A DNA stretch of 64,000 nt from Saccharum officinarum (taxonomy: Eukaryota; Streptophyta; Magnoliopsida; Poales; Poaceae). The stretch is from positions 78,840,502 to 78,904,501 of the forward strand of contig CM036201.1 of the NCBI GenBank assembly GCA_020631735.1, written 5' to 3'. Below, in pieces: positions 10,685 through 22,350 of the stretch. The notes under the pieces are model-generated. The model saw nothing but the letters and a program-made list of their open reading frames with translations. It was not told where the DNA came from and did not search any database. How positions within the stretch are numbered: the stretch's first letter is position 1; each line of letters begins with the position of its first letter. The position numbers and the translations under genes are program-made.

Positions 10685-13600
10685 TGTAACACTTCAAGTG
10701 TTTAGTCCTTAATTACATTGCATTTGCATGGCATAAACATAAGCATGCATCATTCATGTTTGTTATTTTATGTGATGCAACACATGTAATTATTCTAGGG
10801 TTTGTTTGATTTATTTCATGAAGTATTTGATAGTTGGTGTAACAAAAAGGTAAGGTAGCCAATCATGACCTACAACACCTTAGTTATACTTAGGGTAACA
10901 TTTGGAACAAGGTTCATGTTGACCAAAATTACAAAAATGCCCTCCAAGAAAAGTTTGACCACCATTTGACCCTAGAAGGCTCTAGTTTGACCAATTAAAA
11001 AGTCTAATTTAGAGACCTTGCATGAAAGAGCACCCTTAAGTAAAGTTGTAGAGAATTTCATGAGGAACAAAAGTTCTAATATGGCCATCTCATGAAAATG
11101 ACCAGAGCATGCTCAAAAATGGCCCACAAGTCAGCTTGAGTGGGAATCAACACTTAGAAAAATTCTAAGTCTGGAAATTGGACTTTTCAGTTTCACTGTA
11201 CCTCACTTTAGCAACTTGTAACTCACAAACTAGGCCAAACCAGTCTTAGAGCCAATTGACAAAGTTGTTGTCCACACATAGCTCTACAACATTGTCAATA
11301 TCACCATCACCTGGTTCTCAATAGTTTAGGAGAAATAGTGTCAAGAAGTTAGGGTTTCAGTCGGCATTGATCTCTGGAACTGCATTTCAGTTTCAAGGGG
11401 CACCACTTTGGAGCTCTGTAGTTTCAAATCTAGGCCGAACCAGCCCAAACTCCAATTAATGACAAACTTGTAGTCCTCATGTAGCTCTACAATTTTGGTG
11501 TTATCATCTTCTTCTAACTCGAGCTGGATTAGGAGGTGTAGGAGCTCAAACTTCGGCTGTCAGTCGGTCATCGCTGTCACCAATCCCCGATTCAGTTTCG
11601 TCAGCGTCAGGTGGCCGACCGTTTCAGGCCATCGCCGCGCGTGTCCTCCACGCGCCACGCGCGACCTGCCCTTGGCCAGCTGTGCCCCCGAGCGCCTTGA
11701 AGAGTGTCCTGCGGTCGTCCAGACCTCATCCGCCCATCCTCTCCTCCTCCTTCCCTCTCTCATCTCCAGAGCGGAGAAAACCGAGCCGCCATTGCCGTTC
11801 TTCTCCGGCGAGCTCAAGCGCGAGCCACACCGCATCCCCGGCCGCTAGACCTCGCCAATCCCTCCGCCTCACCACCCTCCATCTCCCTGACCCACCGAAG
11901 CCAGCGATTTGACTCAAGGTGAGCCGCATTGCTTTCTTCCCCGTCTCCGAGAGGTCGCCGGAGCCCGCCATGGGACCTCACCGTGGTCGGGGTGCTTCGG
12001 GTCTCTCTCCATCCTCCCTTCCTAGCAAAATGGATCCGCCTAGCTTCGGTGAAGCTCGTACCGAGCCTAGACCGCACCGTACATCCTCACCGGCGACGGT
12101 GCGCCACCACCGGACATCACCGGCCGCCGCTCGTGGTGACAAGCCCCTTCCACCCCATCCCCATCCATTCCACGAGCACCGATCGACGCACCGGGTGACG
12201 GAGAACACGAGGCGGTGCTCAATTGGCCGAGCGAGCTCTTCTCCGGCGAGCTCGAGCTCGTCGGAGCTCGCGGGTCTCCGCCTCCCCTGTCTCCGGTCGC
12301 TGACCGCGGGCCCGCCCGTCAGTGTCGCGCGCGGCGGGAGCGCTGAGCGGGCCCGCGCCGCGCGAGTGGCCGAGTTTTTCCGGGCCGGCCCAGTCATCCG
12401 AAATGAAATTCATTTTTATTATTTTGTCACTGATTTTTGTACAAGTTGGAAAAATATAGATCTAGGGTTTTAATGATCCATAAATCATGAGATAAATTTT
12501 ATTAGGGTCTACATAATGTGTAGTATTTTAGAAAAATATGGATCTGGCATGAGATGTTTAAAGTCTGTAAGAATTTAATAGATCCTTTAAATGTGTTTTG
12601 GAATGCATGCAAATTTGTTAAATTTATAACTTGAGCTGTAGTGTTCCATAAATCATGAAATTTGGTGGGTAGGTTACTCTATGCTAGCCCTAGCTCTGGT
12701 AAAAATTTGGGCATCAGTGATTAAGCAATTTCCAAGTTATAATGCTATCTTGTTATTCTAGGAAATACTAAAATGAATTTTAGTAATTTTCTACATGTGC
12801 AATGTTCTTATAAATTTTTGGAGAATGTCTTGGTACCCTAGAGTGTCCAAGAAAATTAAGAAATCTGTTGTTTGACACTTTTGACTATGCTTTGTTATTT
12901 ATACAAAAATCAGCCTTTTTGGCTTGGGAATTTTGTGTAGGAAGTTCCTTTGAATAAATTGAGTTCAAAATTTTACAGTAGTCTCTTTGTGGGTCATAGA
13001 GTCCCCTGTAATTTTTGTAGAATTTTAGGAGCAGTTTACACATATGTTTGAAATTCCACTTAATTACTTAAGTAAATTGAGAAATGGGTTTAAATAAATG
13101 TTCTAGGTGGGCACACCTTACTTCCTGGTGTCTTTGTGATATTTGTGAACTTGTAGTAGCATTAGTTTGGTTTTAGAAAATGTTTGCCACATCAATAAAT
13201 ATTTAACCTTTGTAATTTTAGGTTTTCTGGACAGCTAAGTAGTAATTCTAAATTTGGCTTTGATAAAATTGGTTGCTGGACAACTTGTAAATACCAAAGT
13301 TGGAGTAAACTTGATGAACTAGCTTGTGTTAAAATTTGGAAGCATTTGGCTTAGTAGTTTGAGAGTTACTGTTGTTTTAAAGTGGCAGTTCAAAATCTGC
13401 TACTCTCTGTTGGAGAAGACAGATTCTGGAACTTGTGAAGTTTGACATGGAAAACTTAGGAGTTTGGAGTTGAGGTCTGAAAATGATTTGTAGTACATTT
13501 CTTAGGCTTTCCAGATTGCCTTAGATCATATCTTTTGGAATTGTAAATCTCCAGTTGTGATAAAAACAAGTAGCTGCTGTCCAGAATGCTTACTGTGGTG

Positions 13601-15513
13601 TTTTGCTGATTGATATGGTGTGATATCCTAAGACATGCTACTTTTGTAATTGTTAGGTGTTAGGGCCTTAACTGAGGATGAGCAGCTTTATCTTAGGTTA
13701 AGTAGATTAGGTGAGTACTTCTCTACCGGAGAGGAAATTTGCACCTACTCTTTTGAAGTGATTTGAGTAGAGCATTAAATTGTTGTAATGCATTCCATTC
13801 CGAGCATATTGCATCTTTCGTTATGCATCCATGGATTTATTGTGCATTCATGCAATAGGTGTACCGGAGGGGGTGACACTTCTCGAATTCGAACAAGCGA
13901 TACCGGAGGAGGTGCTGAGTCAACCGGAGGAAGTAGCAGAAGAACCCAACGTCGGGGAAGCTCCGTCAGAAGATCTACCCGAGTGCCCTGACCACCGGCC
14001 TTCAACTTTTCTGAAAGGCAAGCCCCGGTGCATGCTGAACCTACTGATTTATAAATTAATCTTGAGTACTTTTAATTGTTTACTGCATTAAGTTGTAGGA
14101 GTTATATGAAAACACTTGTTGCATTATACCTGTCCTTGTCCAGATATCGTACTTAATCCTATATTAGGTTTAGGCACGTGTCAATGCTTAGCCCTGCTTA
14201 GTACGGTAGAAGTCGGGTGATTTCCGGTCATCCGCGAGATGTAGGAAGGAGTCACGAGTGGCTCTATGGCTATCGTGAATGGAACCATGCTTAAAAATGA
14301 AATTGAGACCGGGCGGGAGTTCGATAGTACAGCCGCAAGACACTTCACGTCTTGGGTGTGGAGCTATGCCGTCTGAGTCGTTTAAGGACCGATTCGCTGT
14401 ACGTCCTTGAGTCATGTTGAACGCAGTCTAACACTTAGTTGGCCGGATAACCCGTTCCGACCGAAGCCGAGTAATGTGGTTCAGGCCGGGAATCGAATGG
14501 TAGGTTGCTTCTTGGAGGAGAGAAAGGATGTGCTTGGGGACATTGGCGTGAGACCAAGGGGGGTTAGAGTCCCTATCACCTGGCAGAGTGTCGCCCTTGG
14601 GGTCGCGACATTATTCGGACCCGCGATTCCTGAATCATATGAAACGGTGGCCTGTGCGACCCTGCAGGGTCTGCACGGTGAGTGTTAGAAATACCCCTCC
14701 AGCTGGATAGGAATTCGATTCGAATCGCCGTCGCTCCCGGTTAGTGAGCACTTGACTTGAGCAGCGCAACGTAGAACTCATTAAATGAACTGGTGTTAAG
14801 GAATGATACAATGTTGCCATAATGATATACCTGCTATGGATATAATAATACTGTTGTTTGATTATAATCAAGTGCGTTTAGTACAGGTGCTAAGATAGAT
14901 GACAGGTAAATGCTAAAAATAACTGCTAGTACAGGTTATAAGAGTTTCAATTACTTATGCCTTTATGCAAAATGTTATGTCAGCTAGCCTCTTGTGTAAG
15001 CCTTGCATAATCCTTGGTGTCATCTTATTTCTGGTTTTCGACGGGTAAGTCTAGCTGAGTACATTCCAGTACTCAGGGTTTATTCCCTCCTGTTGCAGAT
15101 GACATGCTTTATCAGGGATTCTGCAAGACGTGTCTCCACCCTGCGGGTGATGATGACTAGATCACAAGGGCGTGATCGTCTTTATGTACTTTCCTCATGC
15201 TTTTGCGAGTTGTCGATCATCCAGAGACTGGCAGTATTTAATTAACTAGTGTGTGTGTTATGCTTCCGCTACTTTCAAACTTGGTTTGTAATATTTGCTA
15301 CTCCGTGTGTAAACTTATTTCAGAACTACTTGTGAAATGTAACGTATGATGTTGTATGTTGAATGATGCGATCCTGGTTGTAAGCAGTTTGGTTTGAAAT
15401 CCTTCGTGATTTCGATTGACTACCGGGATTATATGGGCTCAAGTTCGAAAATTTGAGCGCTTCGGTGCTTGTTTTTGTACTTGTGCTCTTATAATTTGGT
15501 CGGTTCTGTTACA
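10685..15513 (+). repeat. Long LTR of gypsy element
   Basis: It is 4829 bp with inverted ends TGTAAC/GTTACA. The first ~800 bp is AT-rich. Positions 11500-12410 are strongly GC-rich; the ORFs there on both strands are composition artefacts. Positions 12410-13700 are again AT-rich, followed by a segment rich in CGAGT/GTCG words (14160-14700). A piece homologous to about 10870-11170 is found inverted beyond the assembly gap at 16685-17320. The end is supported by the adjacent primer-binding site. Confidence 0.75.
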
Positions 15514-15515
15514 GC

Positions 15516-15527
15516 TGGTACCGAAGC
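15516..15527 (+). other. Primer-binding site of gypsy element
   Basis: TGGTACCGAAGC starts two bases after the LTR end. It resembles the tRNA-Met-complementary TGGTATCAGAGC with about three changes, which suggests an ageing copy or a variant primer. Confidence 0.6.
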
Positions 15528-16278
15528 ATAATTCAACATTAAACACATCTTACGAGTAATTAAAAACAAAAGTATTTGTTTATGAAAAGGGTTAAAACTC
15601 AAAAAATTATTTTAGGTATGCCAGTGATCACATCCCTTAGCCCAAATAAGGACTCTTAGGTGGCTTATTATAAAGACTAACTTGGGGCCTTGTTTGTTTT
15701 TGTTTCGTCGTCCATACGGCGTGAAATTGTATGGATGCCATCCACTTTGGGTGGTAATGTATGGATCAATTACCTCGACGCTCTGGTAAGTGTGAGTTGT
15801 GAGAGCATGATCGTCCAACCGGCGGTCTAGGGGAGAGTAGTTTTGGTGACTTACATACTTACATGTTTAAACCATGTAACTATGTAAGCACTTAATTGTG
15901 GGAACCTATATCGGGTAGTTTTTTGATACAGTATATACATCAAGGGATGTGTATATGGAAAGTATTTAAATTACTGCTTTCTTGTGTGCTAATATTGGAA
16001 ATTGTTGGGCTGAAATGAGGTTTTCTGCAGGTACACTAACAGCGTAACGAGTAGACCGATAGTTTCGCTTATATGAGAGAACGTATGTATGCCACCGCCT
16101 AGCGTTAGAACTTAGGTTTCTACTAAGGTGAGAGGACGTACGAACGTGCATGCATCATGTAATTATATCATACATATCATTTACTCCCTCCTTAAAAATT
16201 TCTGTACTCCCGACTAAAGTAAATTTCGTATCCCCTAAATGATCCTCACTTTAAGTCGTATCTTATCTGTTGCTACAG
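15528..16278 (+). other. Untranslated leader of gypsy element
   Basis: About 750 bp between the primer-binding site and the gag ATG, without a long ORF. This is a usual place and size for a plant gypsy leader, which normally holds packaging signals. The last bases before the ATG read TTGCTACAG, which also looks like a splice acceptor. Confidence 0.5.
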
Positions 16279-16564
16279 ATGGCACGTACCAAGAGGACCG
16301 CTCGTAAATCCACTGGGGGCAGGGCACCGCGTCACCAGCTCGCTCCACGTGAGCCCCGCCCCGAGCCTACTGAGGTGGAAAGGCTGAGGGCAGAAGCTGG
16401 CAGAGGTGACTGCTGCTAGGGATGCAGCACGGCAACAACTGGAACAAGTGATTCATGATCGTGATCAAGAAACGCTTGCAGTCCAAAGGTTGACAGTGGC
16501 AAATCGCAACTGTCAACGCATGTTGGTCCGTGTGATGGAACAGAGGGATGAAGCCTGGCACGAA
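16279..16564 (+). pseudogene. gag: gypsy Gag N-terminus with histone H3-tail-like start, frameshifted and truncated by gap
   Basis: From the ATG at 16279 the protein reads M-ARTKRTARKSTGGRAPR..., which after the Met matches the plant histone H3 tail at 18 of the first 21 positions. R2, T3, K4, T6, R8, K9, S10, T11, G12, G13, P16, R17 and Q19 are kept; Q5, K14 and K18 are changed to R, R and H. The similarity stops after about residue 22, and a Pro/Glu-rich stretch follows. Frame 1 ends at TAG 16417-16419. One base over, from about 16403, the frame continues with a charged, heptad-like coiled-coil segment (VTAARDAARQQLEQVIHDR...) to TGA at 16562-16564, just before the gap. The coiled coil is typical of grass gypsy Gag. 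One indel near 16395-16405 separates the two parts. No core histone fold follows, so this is not a histone gene. Confidence 0.75.
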
Positions 16565-16584
16565 GGAGAAACGTTCTGAGAGCT

Positions 16585-16684
16585 NNNNNNNNNNNNNNNN
16601 NNNNNNNNNNNNNNNNNNNNNNNNNNNNNNNNNNNNNNNNNNNNNNNNNNNNNNNNNNNNNNNNNNNNNNNNNNNNNNNNNNNN
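16585..16684. other. Assembly gap, 100 N
   Basis: Exactly 100 N, a conventional placeholder for a gap of unknown size. The sequence to its right is gypsy LTR in the opposite orientation, so orientation and order across the gap are uncertain. Confidence 0.99.
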
Positions 16685-17320
16685 GGAAATAGGGCTTAAA
16701 ATGGCTAAGTGCTGAAATCAGCCCTAAAACTGCCTTGTGGGCCCTGTTTGAGCATGTCCACACATTTTCATGACTTGACTCTTAAACAAAGTTTGTTCTT
16801 ATAAAATTCTCCACAACTTTGTCAAAGGGTGCACAGTCATGCAAAGCTTGTAGGTCACACTTTTGAAATGGTCAAACAGAAGGGTTCTAGGTCCATACCT
16901 GGTCAACCATCAATTAGAAGCACATTTAGGCAAAATGATCAACATGAACATTGTTCCATTAAGTGTCCTAAGTGTAGTTAAGGTGTTGTATAGTTTATCT
17001 GGAGTCATTTGGGTAAATTTGCAAAGCTTGGTTGATGACCTATAGTTCCATTAACTTAATAGGGCAAATTCCAACAGAATGGAAACTTATCATTTCATGT
17101 AACTTTTTTGATTCCAAACTCCATGAAACCTTTCCAAGGATAATATAGATAGTTATTGAGGTGAAACATATGAAGATACTTTGATATCAACACCAAGCAT
17201 ATATCTTTTAATTGAGCCTATATGTAAGCAAGGGTGCAATATCCAAGTTTAGGTTAGGGCTTATCCCCATAGTTTGACTTTGGCATCGTCATCTCCACTA
17301 ATCTATCATGTTTGATCTTA
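16685..17320 (-). repeat. Inverted gypsy LTR fragment
   Basis: Read on the minus strand this segment parallels the early part of the gypsy LTR at about 10870-11170. Shared phrases include CAACACCTTA...ACTTAGG, GGAACAA.GTTCATGTTGA and AGTTGTGGAGAATTT, then a 'catgctcaaa...ggcccacaag' segment. The copies are clearly diverged, so this is a related element rather than the other LTR of the same insertion. The outer boundary near 17320 is approximate. Confidence 0.6.
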
Positions 17321-17759
17321 AACCCACCACTTAATGGTGATAAACACCTGGGGTGTACATGTTTCGTCAAATGCAGTTGACCTCCACACTATTGATTATT
17401 CAAGGATTGCTACAACATGCTCACATTATCGATTATTTAGAGGATTGTTCCAACCTGCAATGCAAACATTGATCTACGACTTGTACGTTGCTCCTTGTTC
17501 CATGTATGGCCTAATATTATAACAGTAGTAATTACGATAGATCCTCAGCTTGGAGACGAGCCACCGCCTGTCTTTTTTTCTCTCTCCCCCCATGTCGATC
17601 TGGCGTCCTGATCCTGAACTATCACAGGTCACAGGACCTCAATTTTCTGCGGGAACGAAGGAGAGAGAGCAAGCGACAGTTCCGGAAGGCTCAGCTTGAC
17701 GGACGGACGGACCACAAGATGGCAGTATGCAGAGGCAAATTTAGCTGCACACAGAGAAC

Positions 17760-17883
17760 GGCCTGTTCATCTGGCTTATATCCGTCTTATTTGGCTTATT
17801 TTTCAGCCGGAACAGTATTTTTCTCTCACAAAAAATCAGCCAACAGTGTTTTTCAGCCGGCTTATAATTCCAGCCGAACGCCC
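17760..17883. mobile_element. Short MITE, GGCCTGTTC...GAACGCCCC type
   Basis: About 124 bp with imperfect inverted ends (GGCCTGTTCATCTGGCTTAT against a 3' end reading GGCTTATAATTCCAGCCGAACGCC). The middle TTCAGCC(G)GAACAGTATTTTTCTCTCA...CAACAGTGTTTTTCAGCC is itself semi-palindromic. A second copy lies at 34082-34207. No target duplication could be fixed. Confidence 0.6.
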
Positions 17884-18244
17884 CAACGTGTGATTACTGG
17901 CGACACACGTTGCAACTAACAACATGAGGGTTGTGGTTGTGGCCCTAAGGCCAAGACTAACCCGCCGCACGCCACATAATGCACACATGTTATTTGGTTC
18001 ACCCATAAACTGCCTGCAGCCACATGCTTTTACGCTGCAAATTTCTACCACAGCTGCGCGCAAAATTCTGATGACGCACCTTAGGCGCCGCCACCGTTGG
18101 ATGTGGTGGGTGATTGTGAGCCAAACACACCCAACGCTCCAAGTTGACTAGTAGTCTCAGCCTCCACATTTGCTTAAATCAGCTCGAATAGAGGCTCTGT
18201 AGGTCGTAGAGGTAATAGACGCTTGCCCTGATAGAAGGTAAAAT

Positions 18245-18260
18245 CACTACTAAAAAATGC
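18245..18260 (+). repeat. CACTA-like transposon terminus
   Basis: CACTACTAAAAAATGC resembles the CACTACTAGAAAA terminal repeat of CACTA (En/Spm) elements. I found no matching inverted end to the right, so this may be a relic or chance. Confidence 0.35.
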
Positions 18261-20535
18261 AGTGTCGCCAAAAACAAGACCATGCTAGGAAAAGGAAAGA
18301 GACCATTGGGCTGCAAACAAATTGTAATCCTGAAATACTTGTGACATGCGTACAATGTAAGGAGAGTAGCATGTGATGTAAGATTGGTGTCTCAAGGCAT
18401 GCCAAATGCACCACGCTGGCGTGCTACCCTAGAGGCCACGTCTGAGCCAACAGTCCATGTCACAAGGACTGATAGCTTCGCAGGATTTAAGATATGCCTG
18501 CAGAAGCTGCGATCTCCTCAACTGATAAAAGGTAAAGGCATTGGCTGGAGCAAGCGTTGTGACAGAGACACCCTATCGTGACATGATTTTCCAGGACCAT
18601 GTTCAGTCATAGAGGAAAGTAGTGTGCGTCTGCCAACAACTGACGTGACTTGGGGAACTAAAAATTCTTGCCTGCATTGAGAGAATAGTAACCTTAGATT
18701 ACCTCGGTGTACATGGACTAGCTAGTACGTTTAAGTGAGGCTAACATTGATGACTACCAGCGTTGGGCGTGCCCTCAGAAACTCATATACCTATGTGGCC
18801 TCTCACTTTATTATAAGGCTAACATCGCTAACCAACATTTTGACTTCCCTCATCGCTAACCAACATCAGAGCTACTTTTTCTCTGGCCACCACTAAAAGG
18901 GTCTGATTCTAGAACAGTGCTACATCGATTATCCCAAGTTTTAAATAAATTTAAATAAGAATTTTTTAATATTATCATACTAAATATGTATCGTTAGATC
19001 CATAATGGAATGTACTTAAGTATTAAATATTGATACTATTATTTATAAACTCGATCAAATTCAAATTATTTTGACTTATACTAAACTCATGAGTGTATCC
19101 TTTGCAAGAGGAAGGTAACGGTACCACCTCTGCCCATGAACGTATGTAGTTTAGCTTCATTCTCAGTCAAAATATAGTTTGACCAAACTTATAGATAAAA
19201 ATATTAATATTTATAAAGCCCGATAAACATTAAATAAAAATATATCTCATGATAAATCTAATAGTGCTTATAACATCATGTTTGTTCATCTTTTTTTTGT
19301 ATAAGAGTTGGTTAAAATCAAGATGACTTGACGTTGTGTTAGAATTGTATTCTTTCATAGATAGAGACAATATTAAATTAATGTACTGTGACAGTGACAT
19401 TCATTTTTATTTATTTTTCGATAATGAACGAACAGTCACACCAATCCACAAAAGCGAGCCAGGACTGAAGGAAGGAGTGATGCTTAACCTAGAAGAGTTT
19501 AGAACAGTCGGAGCGTCCTCGTCGGCGGCACAGGACGGATCCAATACCATGCATCATGGACCACGCCCACGCTTAGAAAAAAGACTCGGCAGGCAGCAGA
19601 CTACCAGCGTTCACTTTCCATGGAGACGTCCGCGTGAGCGAGACGTGGATGGGGATGGGGCTGAGGCGTTGAAAACCTGAAAGCGAATGGCAGCTGAACT
19701 GACGAAGAAGAAGGGTATTTTTTTATTAAGGAAGAAGAAGGGTTTTCCTGCCCAACTTTTTCTTCTAATGTTTCTCATTTTTCTTCTGCAAGCGCCCTGT
19801 TCATCATATATTTAGTACGTAGCTTTCTTTGTCTTTTTGTATTGGTCTGTTTACATTGGGCGTTTTTATCAGCTCTGCTCTGGTGTTGTTCGGCATATAG
19901 CTTTGCAGGAATCCCAAGCATGTCCAAAAGTTCGTATTGTAGTATCCAAGAGCTTTCTAGTTTGGTTCCAAAACTTACCAAGCAAAATTAAGACATGCCA
20001 AAAAGTTTTGAATATCAATTGGGTCGTCGTTGCCAAAAGATTGAATCAATAGATCCTTCTTTAATCTCTCAAGAACAAAAAGTGATTGCTGCCATGCCAT
20101 ATAGCACCCAATATGGTTACAAACGTTGAATGATTGACTCCGTGCCATCACAAGATGCGCGGCAGAGCCCGCAGCTTGGTTGACAAAGTCGGTTTCTTAA
20201 CGCGGCGATCGATCAGCTGGTTGTGTTGCTTTCGCCGTCGGTGACGCCAAATTGTGTAAGTTTATTTGAGGAATAAGTTGGCTCTATCTTCTTTTCACTC
20301 CTTTCTTTTTTATTTACTTTGTAGAATGAAATAAGTTGATTCATTGTCACCTTATTCCTCACATAATAATAATAATAATTAGTATATGCATAAAGAATGA
20401 GTTGATTCCACCGAATTCATGGAATGAACTCATGATGCATCATGTTGACACTCAAATTGGGCCCATATCAATTTTAAAAGGCCCAATGATTAGCTTTGGT
20501 TCGATCTAAAGAAAACTCTATAAAGCATAAAGCAA

Positions 20536-20536
20536 C

Positions 20537-20626
<90 letters not shown>
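20536..20626. repeat. (AAT)n microsatellite
   Basis: An uninterrupted trinucleotide run of about 30 copies (roughly 90 bp) after AAAGCAAC, ending at ACCACATTG. Its length makes it likely to be polymorphic. Confidence 0.97.
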
Positions 20627-20627
<1 letters not shown>

Positions 20628-20893
20628 CACATTGATTTTTCAATTAGATAAGACCACTCCTACTCCCTATAAAATAGGTGTACATGACTAATTAAGATAT
20701 CCAACAATCCAATTGTCATTTTACACCTACAACTTTTTTTTTTATTTTTTGTCTTCTTTCCAACCCCATGTTGTTGTTTATCTCTTGATCCGACGATCAA
20801 AGATGGTGCCTTAGGCTTGCTAGCCGACCTAGGACAACCCATTAATGTCATTGCCCCGATGGGGTCTCTTCCGGGCGAGAGCTTCGACAGTTT

Positions 20894-21115
20894 CTTGCTA
20901 GTTTGCTCGTAAACTAGGCATTTTTCGTCATGCAAGCACGATTGGTTACCCTTTGCTAGTTTGTTCGGAAAGCAAACGTTCTTTGCCACGTAAACGTGAT
21001 AGCTATCCTTTGTTGGTTTGCTCGGAAACGTTCTTCGCCACGTAAGCGCGATACCTATCCTTGGGTGGTTTGCTCGTAAACTTCTTCGTTCTTCATCACA
21101 TAAGTGTGATCCTCG
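20894..21115 (+). repeat. 57-bp minisatellite, about four copies
   Basis: The unit begins CTTTGCTAGTTTGCTCGGAAA, continues CGTTCTTCGCCACGTAAGCGCGAT and ends AGCTATC. Units start near 20894, 20951, 21008 and 21060, so three are close to 57 bp and one is shortened to about 52 bp. Copies differ at many positions. No coding frame runs through them. Confidence 0.8.
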
Positions 21116-22130
21116 CTGTGTTCTTCATCCGTGGCGACCCGAACGATCTACCCCTAGCTGGTGTGTGATCCAATACAGTATCAACACATCACCACATAAA
21201 GCATGGGCTGACTCCACGGACCAAACACACCATAAATAAATAAATAAATTAAAAAGACGAGAGAGAAGTGCTAGCAACGACAAGTCTCTCGGCCTTCTGG
21301 GCCACAAGCCAATTGTACGCCAACAATCTCAGCATCGGGCCACTGTACCATTCTGGCCCACAAAGCCCGTGTTTTCACGCACGGGCAGCGCGGCCCTACT
21401 TACACCAACCACACCGACGGGCCGGCAGGCCGACCGACCGACGGCAACGCCACGACAGGCGGACCTCGCCCTGCCGCCCCGCGGCATCTCGCCTCGCGGT
21501 CGCTGGTGGGCGCCGCGGCATCGTCGGCGGGACGCGACGGCCGACGGACGGGCCCTTCTTGCCTTTGCTTCGCCATTGGCCATTGCCGACGAGCACAGCT
21601 GTGCCTGCGGCCTGCCGTGCTGGTGCTGCCCATGCTGTCCACACGTACAGTCCAAGTACAGAGTACATGTAATGTAACCGTACGTCTATACGTCTACAGC
21701 CGCAACGAGGCCACCATCCATCCATGTCGCCCTCGACATCGCCGACCGCCATAGTGACCCAAACCAATCCACCAACCAAGCACAGAATGCCGACAAGCAC
21801 TGTCATAACAATCTGTATTAGCAGACCACCAGAATCACAGTTGGTGGCATGTACAGAATACCTGGCTCGCCACTGTGTTCCTCCCAGCTCTAGCCACGGG
21901 GTCAGTACTCACTACTTCAGTACAGAATGACTCCAACCATTCGGACAGCAACTAGCACCATCTCTCTCTGGCATTTCTGCCCTAGATCAGATGGATGTCT
22001 TGCCAAGAAAGGAAAAAAAAAACAACACTTGGCATGGCGCTCGGCGGCCGGCCAGCACGCCGGCGCAGCATTCACCAAACAAAAAGGCACCAGATGGGGC
22101 GCCAACCAGCAGAGTACAACCAAATAGAAG

Positions 22131-22350
22131 CTACAAAAAAGGGGGGGTAATGGAAGGAAGCAACTGAGGCAGGGCAGTCTTCTCTTCCATTTTGGTTTGT
22201 CTCTCCTCAGAAGTCAGCGGCGGGGCGGTGGTGGTGGCGAGGTCAAAAATGGCTCTGGCTGGTGGCAGCTTGAGGCGTCAGCTTCACGGATGGTTGGTTG
22301 GTTAATGTCGATGACATGGTTTGGGGTCTGGTGGTGCTCAGCTCCATGTC
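22131..22350 (-). other. Probable 3' UTR of the Sec14-nodulin gene
   Basis: Sequence downstream of the TAG stop (minus strand, 22351-22353). It contains no further domain and is GC-moderate. The poly(A) site cannot be fixed by eye; the minus-strand text after about 22150 is a T-rich/C-rich run (CCCCCCC at 22141-22147 on the plus-strand complement). Confidence 0.45.

Larger units (their letters stand above)
10685..16584 (+). mobile_element. Ty3/gypsy element (Tekay/Del-like), 5' LTR to start of gag
   Basis: It starts with TGTAACAC, has a very long LTR ending GTTACA at 15513, a tRNA-Met-type primer-binding site, a leader of about 765 bp and the start of a gag ORF. It then enters a run of Ns. 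It sits inside element A. The length and style of the LTR (TGTAAC...GTTACA ends, GC-rich middle) and the Gag start with a long coiled coil fit the grass Tekay/Del chromovirus group. Without pol in the window this assignment is inference. No 3' LTR in the same orientation is present. Confidence 0.75.
17321..22130. other. Intergenic region between gypsy remnants and the Sec14 gene
   Basis: I see no convincing protein gene here. It contains a MITE (17760-17883), a CACTA-type terminus (18245), A/T-rich stretches with Stowaway-like wording (about 18930-19330, TTTGACCAAACTTATAG), an (AAT)n run (20536-20626) and a 57-bp tandem repeat (20894-21115). A GC-rich segment at 21370-21620 holds ORFs on both strands and in several frames, the pattern expected from base composition rather than coding. 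Confidence 0.6.

Noticed and set aside
11919..12473. 184-aa ORF in GC-rich DNA
   Set aside because: Lies inside the gypsy LTR, has ORFs on both strands and no domain; explained by base composition.
16279..16419. A histone H3 gene
   Set aside because: Similarity ends after about 22 residues, no histone fold follows, and the ORF sits at the gag start position behind an LTR, primer-binding site and leader.
16416..16763. 115-aa minus-strand ORF
   Set aside because: It spans the 100-N gap, so the frame is meaningless.
17923..18130. Possible MITE with TTTGGTTCACCC words
   Set aside because: No inverted ends or target duplicates could be matched.
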